DNA from: Bacteroidota bacterium
GTDB lineage: Bacteria; Bacteroidota; Ignavibacteria; Ignavibacteriales; Melioribacteraceae
Assembly (NCBI GenBank): GCA_021824635.1
Contig: JAKAKD010000083.1
Coordinates: 1 to 64,000, forward strand
Length of the DNA: 64,000 bases
Reading direction: 5' to 3'
The notes beneath the pieces were generated by a model, which was not told the origin of the DNA, made no database searches, and was given only the letters and a program-made list of their open reading frames with translations. Below, piece by piece: positions 35,843 to 43,585 of this stretch. The number at the start of each line of letters is the position of its first letter. Within the stretch, counting starts at the first letter, position 1. The translations under genes were made by a program, and so were the position numbers.

Positions 35843-37311
35843 AAGTAGCGATTGTAACAGAAGGATTATATAATAGAGGATATGGACACATAACAAGGTG
35901 TCTATCCCTTTACCAAGCTTTTGAGGAACGGAATCTTTTTCCGACTTTATTTATTAACGGAGACGACGAGTGCAAACCGTTCATTCCGGAAACCAGGCAT
36001 GAAATATTTGATTGGCTCAATAATCAAGATGAGTTAATTAAAAAAATTTTCGACAGTGATATTGTTATTGTTGATTCATATCTGGCACCTCTGGATTTAT
36101 ATCAAAGGATTGCCTCTGTTGCAACATTAGCTGTATATATTGACGATTACATGCGATTGGATTATCCCGAAGGTATTGTTGTAAACGGTTCTATTAACGC
36201 CGAGCAGTTGGGTTATACAAATAAAGTGGGCACAGCATATTTGCTGGGGTCCAAATACACACCTTTACGAAAAGATTTTTGGACGGGAAGAGAAAAAATT
36301 ATTAAGGGTGATATTCAATCGGTTCTTATAACTTTCGGCGGACAAGATTTAGAGAACTTAACACCGCGTTTACTTCGTATGCTGGTAAGAAATCAACCCG
36401 AATTGAAAAAAAACATTGTTGTGGGCAGCGGTTTTAGAAATGTAGATTTGATAAACGAAGCCAAAGACGATCAAACCGAAATTTTTTATTCTCCATCTGC
36501 CGCCGAAATGATGAGGATAATGCTCGAAAGCGATATTGCCATTTCTGCCGCAGGTCAAACTATTTACGAACTTGCTAGAATTGGTGTTCCCACAATTGCA
36601 ATTACCGTAGCGCAGAATCAAGAAAATAATCTCACAGGATGGATCAAAGAAGAATTTTTAACAACTTATTTCAATTACGAAACGGTCAACCTCGAAAATC
36701 GTCTTCTTGTGGTTTTTAATAGTTACGGGGAAAGAGATGTCCGCTTGAAGCTTAGCGCAATCGGCAGAAAAAAAGTTGATGGTCTTGGCGCTAGGAGAAT
36801 TATTCAATCAATTTTAGATCACATAATAAATAGAAACGGCGGTTGTTATTTACGTAAGGCACTTGATGTTGATACAATGACGGTTTTCAATTTATCCAAT
36901 GAAAGGTCTGTGCGCTTAAATTCGGTCAATCAAACCCAAATTAAATGGCAAGATCATTTGCAATGGTACAAGGAAAGGATTAACGATAATAATTGTTTTT
37001 TCCTGTTAGCATTCAACGGGAACGATGAGTTTGTCGGTCAGGTAAGATTTGATATTAAACTCAACTATGCGGTGATAAGCATTAGTCTAGATAAAAAATT
37101 TAGAGGAAAAGGTCTCTCCTCTCCTCTGTTAATAAAAAGCAGTTTCCAGTGCTTAAAAGAGAAGCCGAAAGTAAAATCTATTCTCGCCTACATTAGACCG
37201 GCAAATACTCCGTCAATTAAAGCCTTTGCTAGTGCGGCATATCTTTTTTCACACGAAGAAATTATAAATGAAGAAAAATTCTTGGTTTATAAATTGGTGC
37301 GGAACGTATGA
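35839..37311 (+). CDS. Bifunctional PseG-PseH: UDP-sugar hydrolase fused to N-acetyltransferase
   Basis: 490 residues. Residues 1 to about 330 are PseG (GT-B-like hydrolase removing UDP from UDP-2,4-diacetamido-trideoxy-beta-L-altropyranose): RGYGHITRCLSL, VDSYLAP, SAAGQTIYELARIGVP. Residues about 340-488 are a GNAT domain matching PseH (acetyl-CoA-dependent N4 acetylation): VRFDIK, SISLDKKFRGKGLSSPLL, IRPANTPSIKAF. In many bacteria these are two genes, so the fusion supplies steps three and four in one protein. ATGA overlaps on both sides. Confidence 0.92.
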   Translation: MKVAIVTEGLYNRGYGHITRCLSLYQAFEERNLFPTLFINGDDECKPFIPETRHEIFDWLNNQDELIKKIFDSDIVIVDSYLAPLDLYQRIASVATLAVYIDDYMRLDYPEGIVVNGSINAEQLGYTNKVGTAYLLGSKYTPLRKDFWTGREKIIKGDIQSVLITFGGQDLENLTPRLLRMLVRNQPELKKNIVVGSGFRNVDLINEAKDDQTEIFYSPSAAEMMRIMLESDIAISAAGQTIYELARIGVPTIAITVAQNQENNLTGWIKEEFLTTYFNYETVNLENRLLVVFNSYGERDVRLKLSAIGRKKVDGLGARRIIQSILDHIINRNGGCYLRKALDVDTMTVFNLSNERSVRLNSVNQTQIKWQDHLQWYKERINDNNCFFLLAFNGNDEFVGQVRFDIKLNYAVISISLDKKFRGKGLSSPLLIKSSFQCLKEKPKVKSILAYIRPANTPSIKAFASAAYLFSHEEIINEEKFLVYKLVRNV

Positions 37312-38357
37312 CCATAAAGATCGGCAATAGAACTATCGGCGGCTCGAACAAAATTTTTATTATCGCCGAAATATCGGCCAACCATAATCAAAAGTATGAT
37401 GTGGCGGTTGAATCTATTAAAGCTATTAAAGATTGCGGAGCGGATGCGGTAAAACTTCAGACTTACACTGCCGATACTCTAACAATAAACAGCAATAAAG
37501 ATAATTTCAAAATTCAGCAAGGGACTATTTGGGACGGTAAAACTTTGTACGAGCTTTATCAAGAAGCTTTTACGCCGTGGGAGTGGCAGCCAAAATTAAA
37601 ACAATACGCAGAAGAACTTGGTTTGATCTGCTTCTCGTCGCCGTTCGATAGAAGCGCAGTTGATTTTCTCGAGACGATGAATGTGCCCGCATATAAAATT
37701 GCGTCTTTCGAAATTGTTGACATTCCTTTAATTGAATACACAGCTTCAAAAGGGAAACCGATTATAATTTCAACAGGCATTGCAACGGAAGAAGAGATTA
37801 AAGATGCGGTTGAAGCATGCAGACGGATGGGCAATAATCAAATTGCCCTTTTAAAATGCACTTCTGAATATCCCGCGTCAATTGAAGATGCTAATTTAAA
37901 AATGATTCCGGCTCTTGCGGAAAAATATAATACCGTTGCCGGTTTATCCGATCACACATTGGGTACAATTGTCCCGGTTACAGCAGCAGCGCTTGGTGCG
38001 GCAATTATTGAAAAACATTTTATACTTGATAAAAAACTCGGCGGGCCTGATTCCTCATTTTCGCTTGAGCCGTCTGAATTCAAAAGAATGATTGATGAAA
38101 TTCGTCAAGTTGAAAAAATTCTTGGTGAAGTAAAGTTTGAGTTAAGCGATAAGACAAAAAGGAGCCGAGTGTTTGCACGTTCATTATTTGTTGTCAAAGA
38201 TATCCGCGCCGGAGAAAAATTCTCGGAAGAGAATGTCTGCTCTATTAGACCATCGCACGGATTGCCGCCAAAATTCTTAAAAGAAATTCTCGGCAAAAAA
38301 GCTTCAAAGAATATCGAAAGAGGAACACCATTAGATTGGAATTTAATTGAAAAGTGA
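37308..38357 (+). CDS. pseI: Pseudaminic acid synthase, PseI
   Basis: Condenses 2,4-diacetamido-2,4,6-trideoxy-L-altrose with phosphoenolpyruvate to give pseudaminic acid. 349 residues, usual length. The NeuB-type TIM barrel (IAEISANHNQ, ADAVKLQTYTADT, KIASFEIVD, GLSDHTLG) covers about 1-270. The C-terminal SAF/antifreeze-like domain (SLFVVKDIRAGEKF) covers about 285-349. It lies in the expected pathway order and overlaps both neighbours. Confidence 0.96.
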   Translation: MTIKIGNRTIGGSNKIFIIAEISANHNQKYDVAVESIKAIKDCGADAVKLQTYTADTLTINSNKDNFKIQQGTIWDGKTLYELYQEAFTPWEWQPKLKQYAEELGLICFSSPFDRSAVDFLETMNVPAYKIASFEIVDIPLIEYTASKGKPIIISTGIATEEEIKDAVEACRRMGNNQIALLKCTSEYPASIEDANLKMIPALAEKYNTVAGLSDHTLGTIVPVTAAALGAAIIEKHFILDKKLGGPDSSFSLEPSEFKRMIDEIRQVEKILGEVKFELSDKTKRSRVFARSLFVVKDIRAGEKFSEENVCSIRPSHGLPPKFLKEILGKKASKNIERGTPLDWNLIEK

Positions 38358-39111
38358 GAAACAAAATCTCGGAATAACGGCGATAGTTCAAGCTCGCTTT
38401 GGTTCTACCCGCCTTCCGGGAAAAATTTTAAAAGAGATTTACCACAAACCGATGCTCTGGCATGTAGTTAACCGCCTTTCTCACTCCCGATTAATTGATA
38501 AAATTATTGTTGCCACGACAGATCTCGCCGAGGACGATCAAGTCCAAAAATTCTGCGAAGCAAATAATTTTTTGTTTTACCGCGGAAGCTCCGAAGATGT
38601 TCTCTCGCGTTATTACAATGCCGCTAAATCATTTAACGCAAAAATTATTATTAGAATAACTTCAGATTGCCCGGTGATTGATTTTTCTATCATAGATAAG
38701 ATGTTGGAAGAATTTATCTCAGAAACTCGGGTGAGAAAATTAGATTACCTCAGTAATGTCTTAACCCGCTCTTTTCCGCGCGGACTTGATACTGAGATAT
38801 TCACGTTTGCTGCTATAGAAAAAACATACAATGAAGCAAAACAAATCTACGAACGAGAACATGTAACTCCCTACATTTATAATCATCCGGACATATTTAC
38901 TCTTAAAAATTTCTCTAACGAAAAGGATTATTCGTTTCACCGTTGGACTGTTGACACACAAGAAGATTTTGATCTTGTTGATAAGATTTACAAATCGCTT
39001 TATGAAAAAAATAAATTGTTCCTCTTAGAAGAGATATTAAAACTTTTTGAAGAGCACCCGGCTCTTATTGAGATTAATCAAAACATTCAACAAAAAAAAA
39101 TTGGAGAGTAA
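38347..39111 (+). CDS. pseF: CMP-pseudaminic acid synthetase, PseF (SpsF-like cytidylyltransferase)
   Basis: Activates pseudaminic acid with CTP. 254 residues. The nucleotidyltransferase signature QARFGSTRLPGK is at the N-terminus; RITSDCPVID carries a likely metal-binding Asp. SpsF-type proteins with this signature commonly sit at this position in pse clusters. The TTG start gives an 11-bp overlap with pseI; no better start is visible. Last enzyme of the CMP-Pse pathway here. Confidence 0.9.
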   Translation: MKSEKQNLGITAIVQARFGSTRLPGKILKEIYHKPMLWHVVNRLSHSRLIDKIIVATTDLAEDDQVQKFCEANNFLFYRGSSEDVLSRYYNAAKSFNAKIIIRITSDCPVIDFSIIDKMLEEFISETRVRKLDYLSNVLTRSFPRGLDTEIFTFAAIEKTYNEAKQIYEREHVTPYIYNHPDIFTLKNFSNEKDYSFHRWTVDTQEDFDLVDKIYKSLYEKNKLFLLEEILKLFEEHPALIEINQNIQQKKIGE

Positions 39112-39112
39112 A

Positions 39113-40093
39113 ATGAAAATCACACGTCGTGATTTTGTTAAAACCGGCGCTCTAGTTAGCGGCGGATTAATGGCAAATCAACTTTCTCCTTCAAATATAT
39201 TTGGACGGCAGCCGGTTGACGGAAAATTGATTGCTGTTGCAACCTGGGGCGGAACAATCAAATCAACAGAAAAAGCTTTTGAATATTTGAAAGCCGGGAA
39301 AAACTCACTTGATGCTTTAGAAGCGGGAATACGTGTTGCGGAAGATGATCCGACAAATACTTCTGTTGGTTACGGAGGATTACCGGATGAAGACGGTATT
39401 GTAACACTCGATGCGTCTATTATGGATTGGAATGGTAATGCCGGTTCGGTTGGATGTATTGAAGGAATTAAAAATCCAATTTCAGTTGCAAAACTTGTTA
39501 TGCATAGAACAAAACATGTAATGCTTGTTGGCGGCGGCGCAAAAAAATTCGCTCTGGAAAACGGATTCAAAGAAGAAAATCTTCTAACTGAAAGTTCTCG
39601 AAAAACATGGGAAGAATGGAGAAAGAAAAATCCGCACGGAGTTTACCGTGTTGACGAGAAAAATCATGATACAATTGGATTGCTTGCAATTGATAATTCC
39701 AACAATCTTAGCGGCGGCGTATCAACAAGCGGAATGGCATGGAAACTTCACGGACGAGTTGGAGATTCCCCTATTATCGGCGCGGGTATGTTTGTTGATA
39801 ATGAATTTGGCGGCGCCGTTGCAACCGGAAACGGAGAATTTGTTATGCGGACAGTGGGAAGTTTTCTGGTTGTAGAAAAAATGCGTGATGGTCTTTCACC
39901 GCAAGAAGCATGCGAATACGCAATCAAAAGAATTTACAAAACAGCAAAGAACAATAGGGATATTCAAATTGGTTATGTTGCAATAAACAAGAAGGGTGAA
40001 TACGGTGCGTTTTCGCTTTACGATGGTTTCACTTACGCCCTAACAACGGAAAAAGAAAGCAAAGTGATGAAGAGTGAATTTTTAGTTAAGTAA
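39113..40093 (+). CDS. Isoaspartyl peptidase/N4-glycosylasparaginase, Tat-exported Ntn hydrolase
   Basis: 326 residues from an ATG with GGAGAG upstream, 1 nt after the pseF stop. A twin-arginine signal (TRRDFVKTGALVSGG) precedes the Ntn-hydrolase domain. The autoprocessing site is the Thr in HDTIG, which becomes the N-terminal nucleophile; STSGMAWKLHGRVGDSPIIGAG is the strongly conserved follow-on. It hydrolyses beta-aspartyl peptides or the GlcNAc-Asn bond. Its place after the pse genes may be chance or may mean periplasmic trimming of glycopeptides. Confidence 0.92.
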   Translation: MKITRRDFVKTGALVSGGLMANQLSPSNIFGRQPVDGKLIAVATWGGTIKSTEKAFEYLKAGKNSLDALEAGIRVAEDDPTNTSVGYGGLPDEDGIVTLDASIMDWNGNAGSVGCIEGIKNPISVAKLVMHRTKHVMLVGGGAKKFALENGFKEENLLTESSRKTWEEWRKKNPHGVYRVDEKNHDTIGLLAIDNSNNLSGGVSTSGMAWKLHGRVGDSPIIGAGMFVDNEFGGAVATGNGEFVMRTVGSFLVVEKMRDGLSPQEACEYAIKRIYKTAKNNRDIQIGYVAINKKGEYGAFSLYDGFTYALTTEKESKVMKSEFLVK

Positions 40094-40096
40094 CTT

Positions 40097-41167
40097 CTAA
40101 TTCGCATTAAGTTTTTCTGCTCTATCGGCGAGTTTTAATTTTTCAACGAGCTCGTTTAGATCACCTTCGATTATTTCCGAAAGGTTGTAGAGCGTAAGAC
40201 CTATGCGGTGATCTGTAACTCTGTTTTGCGGAAAGTTGTACGTTCTAATTTTATCACTGCGGTCGCCGCTTTTAACCATAATTTTGCGCGTTGCGGCGAT
40301 TTCGCTGTTCTGCTCATTTACTTTCATATCATATAAGCGCGCTTTTAAAACTTTCATAGCTTTATTCCGGTTCTTCAATTGCGAGCGCTCATCCTGACAT
40401 TGAACTACAAGTCCGGTTGGTAAGTGAGTTATGCGAATTGCAGTTTCAACTTTATTTACGTTCTGACCGCCGGCGCCGCCGCTTCTGTAAACATCAATCC
40501 GCAAATCACCGGGATCAATATTTACTTCAACATCTTCAACTTCAGCAAGAACAACAACCGATGCAGCCGATGTATGCACCCGCCCGTTTGCTTCTGTTGC
40601 AGGCACGCGTTGAACGCGGTGAACACCGCTCTCAAATTTCAAATCGGCGAAAACGCTTGTTCCGACCAGACTAAAAACAACTTCTTTAATTCCGCCAATA
40701 CCTGTATCGTTCAAATCAATTACTTCTTGTTTCCAGCCACGAATTTCCGCATAGCGGGAATACATTCTGTAAAGATTTGCGGCAAATAATCCCGCTTCAT
40801 CGCCTCCGGTTCCTGCGCGGATTTCCATAATAACGTTTTTATCATCATCGGGATCTTTCGGAACTAAAAGAAATTTAATTCTCTCTTCCATCAAATCACG
40901 CCTGGCTTTTAATTCATTTAACTCGCCTTCTGCGATTTCAGAAAGTTCTTTATCTTCGCCGCTCTCTATAATTTCCTGGTTACCTTTTATATTATTAAGC
41001 AGACTGTCGTACTCATTAAATGCTTCCACAATATCAATAAGTCCGCTTCTTTCTTTACTTAATGAAATGAGTTTCGATTGGTCAGAAAGATTTGCGGGAT
41101 CCGACAATTGCTCGTTAATCTTATCGTATTTTTCTTTTATTAATTTTAACTTGTCGTAGATTTCCAT
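40097..41167 (-). CDS. prfA: Peptide chain release factor 1
   Basis: Terminates translation at UAA and UAG. 356 residues from an ATG with GAGG 5 nt upstream; the frame stays open a little further upstream but those residues do not fit. The catalytic GGQ is in [16 protein letters not shown]. The PxT-type anticodon tripeptide region lies in [12 protein letters not shown]. Convergent with the Ntn hydrolase gene, only 3 bp apart. Confidence 0.97.
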   Translation of the reverse strand: MEIYDKLKLIKEKYDKINEQLSDPANLSDQSKLISLSKERSGLIDIVEAFNEYDSLLNNIKGNQEIIESGEDKELSEIAEGELNELKARRDLMEERIKFLLVPKDPDDDKNVIMEIRAGTGGDEAGLFAANLYRMYSRYAEIRGWKQEVIDLNDTGIGGIKEVVFSLVGTSVFADLKFESGVHRVQRVPATEANGRVHTSAASVVVLAEVEDVEVNIDPGDLRIDVYRSGGAGGQNVNKVETAIRITHLPTGLVVQCQDERSQLKNRNKAMKVLKARLYDMKVNEQNSEIAATRKIMVKSGDRSDKIRTYNFPQNRVTDHRIGLTLYNLSEIIEGDLNELVEKLKLADRAEKLNAN

Positions 41168-41281
41168 GGATCCTCTTGTTAATCCGGTATAGCCAGTAAA
41201 AATAGCGGGCAAATATACTCAAGTTAGAGATGAATTTCTAAGAGGGGTAGCAGAGACGCGTTTAGATTAGCGCAAAAGAGA

Positions 41282-42625
41282 TTAGGTCATTCCTCTCAAT
41301 TCCGTCAGATACATTTGCTGAATTTCAGATGCGGGAAGCTCTTCGTTATTCATTCGAATTATTTTCTTATCGAAATGAACAAACATTTCATCCAGCGCAT
41401 CAAACATGTTTACCAAAGCAAATCCATTATCCCTTAGGTAATGAATAAGTTTCAATGTGCGAAAACCGTCAAACCAGATCATTTTCTGTTTTTGGATTTG
41501 CTCATTAGTTTTTGAGTTGAGAATGATCTTTCCCCAGCTATCTTGAAAAGAATTTTCAATAAGAAATGAATGCAAAGCTGGATCTATTTCTTTTGCTTTT
41601 TTTAAGTATTCATCCGCGCCGAGAATTTCAAGAGCGTTAAAACAGTGAAGCCATTTTTTCAGCACGTCAAAAGATTTTGGATTATACAAAAGATATTCAT
41701 TGTGAGTCCCGGCAAAATATCTGTTAACTCTTTGTCCCGTTCCGAACGGCACGCGCCACGAACCCCTGCTTGCCGGATAAACTTTTGTTGAACCGATTTT
41801 TTTTATGTTCGTGATCTTTGCAAGTTTCTCCATAAAATAAAAATCCTCGGCGGCTTTCTTTTTATTCATGCCGCCGATTCTAATGTAACTTTCATAATCG
41901 CAGATCATAGTTGAACCGATTGTTGGAAACGCAAACGGCGAGTCCGCAAAGATTAAGCCAAGCACATAATAGCGGAGAAATATTTCGTAGCAGATAATAG
42001 CATGCTGTTCTTTTTCGCTTGGAGGTAAAATATGTTCGTAATCCACATAAGCAGCATGAATGTTTGACTGATTGAATGACTGGGCGATGGCTGATAGATA
42101 ATTATTTTCAACTGTGCAGTCGGCATCAAGACAGATTAAAATTTTCTTTTCACTATTTGAATAATCGAAATGAGTTAAAGCTAAATCCATTCCTATTTTT
42201 CTTGCAAGACCAACTCCGCCGTCTTTTTCCGGCAATTCCAAACCTTTACTGGATGCATCAATCAATCCGACATTTAATCCGGCGGAACCGATTCTATCGG
42301 TCAGATCTCCGTCTGACTTATTGAAAATTATGTCGCGGAGAAGTTCTAAACTTTTTCGATTGTCACTCATTACATCTTCATGTGAACTTTTTAAGTTATT
42401 CACCACAAAGATTACAAGCGTTTGGTTAAAATATTTATTGTCGTTTTGAGCAAATGATTTTAAGAGGTTAATAATATTTTTATACTCATGAATAGCAGGA
42501 ACAACAACAATGTTGTTAAAGTACTTCGTTCCGGAAAACTCAAGTTTCCACAAACCTGCGTTATACTTGCTTAAATATTTTTTTACTTCTGCTGGTTGTT
42601 CTTTATTCATCGCCGGTAAATTCAA
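41282..42625 (-). CDS. Family 2 (GT-A) glycosyltransferase
   Basis: 447 residues. GT-A fold with VVVPAIHEY near the start and the metal-binding LICLDADCTVEN (DxD) near residue 170. GGMNKKKAAEDFYFMEKLAK matches the GT2 acceptor-site ED motif. The remaining 180 residues are helical and unassigned. It overlaps miaA by 4 bp, downstream of it. Donor and acceptor unknown. Confidence 0.8.
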   Translation of the reverse strand: MNLPAMNKEQPAEVKKYLSKYNAGLWKLEFSGTKYFNNIVVVPAIHEYKNIINLLKSFAQNDNKYFNQTLVIFVVNNLKSSHEDVMSDNRKSLELLRDIIFNKSDGDLTDRIGSAGLNVGLIDASSKGLELPEKDGGVGLARKIGMDLALTHFDYSNSEKKILICLDADCTVENNYLSAIAQSFNQSNIHAAYVDYEHILPPSEKEQHAIICYEIFLRYYVLGLIFADSPFAFPTIGSTMICDYESYIRIGGMNKKKAAEDFYFMEKLAKITNIKKIGSTKVYPASRGSWRVPFGTGQRVNRYFAGTHNEYLLYNPKSFDVLKKWLHCFNALEILGADEYLKKAKEIDPALHSFLIENSFQDSWGKIILNSKTNEQIQKQKMIWFDGFRTLKLIHYLRDNGFALVNMFDALDEMFVHFDKKIIRMNNEELPASEIQQMYLTELRGMT

Positions 42626-43527
42626 GAAAAGTAATTCTGAGAAATGATTTGTTTGGCGGCTTCAAAATCCGGTCCGTCAATCCAATTAATTTTAATTCCC
42701 TCACGCTCAATTTTTCTAAACCATGTCATTTGTCTTTTTGCAAAACTATGAATTGCGCTGTTGAGTTTTTGAAACATATCGTTGTAGTTCAACTCCCCCT
42801 TTAAATATTTACCCAAAAACTTATACTCAAGCCCGAAGAGATCAAGCCGTTCAAAAGATATTCCTTCATCAATGAGCCGTTTAACTTCTTCAATCATTCC
42901 ATTTTCTAAACGGTGTTTTAACCGAGCGGTTATTCTTTTTTTTATCTCTTCCCTTTCAAGTTTAACGCCAATTATTAAAGAAGAGATCTTCTTTTTCTCC
43001 ACCTCATTATTGTTTCCGGATTCCGCTATTATAATAGCGCGTATTATCCGGTCTTTTATAAGCATGTCTGTTGTATTATGAAGAGGTGGATTCAGCTTTT
43101 TTAAAATTGAAGTCAGTTGCTCGATCGTGAGATTGTTCAATTCAGAAAAACGTTTATCATCAAACTCAACCTTATTTAGATTATAACCTTTCAGAATGGA
43201 ATGCAGATATAAACCGGTTCCGCCGACAAGGAAAGGAATTTTTTTGCGCGAAGTAATTTCATTGTAAGCTTGGTAGAACTGTTTATTGAAGAGAAATAGA
43301 TTAAACTCGTCATCAGGTTCAATTACATCTATTAAATGATAGGGAACGGTTTTTCCGTCAATAATGTAATCGTCTAAATCTTTTCCAGTACCAATATCCA
43401 TTCCTCTATATACCTGACGTGAGTCTGCGGAGATTATTTCTCCTCCGAAATAATTTGCAAGCGAAGCGCCGAGAAATGTTTTGCCTACAGCCGTAGGACC
43501 AAGAATGGTGATTAAATTATTTTGCAT
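42622..43527 (-). CDS. miaA: tRNA dimethylallyltransferase
   Basis: Adds the isopentenyl group to A37 of tRNAs reading UNN codons. 301 residues from an ATG directly before the conserved start; the frame is open 10 codons further. P-loop GPTAVGKT, SADSRQVYRGMDIGTGK, LVGGTGLYLHS and KRQMTWFRK are all typical. It sits between the kinase-like gene and a glycosyltransferase gene, probably in one operon. Confidence 0.96.
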   Translation of the reverse strand: MQNNLITILGPTAVGKTFLGASLANYFGGEIISADSRQVYRGMDIGTGKDLDDYIIDGKTVPYHLIDVIEPDDEFNLFLFNKQFYQAYNEITSRKKIPFLVGGTGLYLHSILKGYNLNKVEFDDKRFSELNNLTIEQLTSILKKLNPPLHNTTDMLIKDRIIRAIIIAESGNNNEVEKKKISSLIIGVKLEREEIKKRITARLKHRLENGMIEEVKRLIDEGISFERLDLFGLEYKFLGKYLKGELNYNDMFQKLNSAIHSFAKRQMTWFRKIEREGIKINWIDGPDFEAAKQIISQNYFS

Positions 43528-43585
43528 AAATAAGAATCGAAACCGGTTTGCCCGCAATCAACATATTTCACAAGCATGAAAATGG

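Noticed and set aside
43117-43145. Octamer-like words in miaA (TTGCTCGA, TTGTTCAA)
   Set aside because: They resemble the 8-bp array at 2932-2963 and encode a similar peptide, but the residues fit the normal MiaA helix here, so chance likeness is likely.
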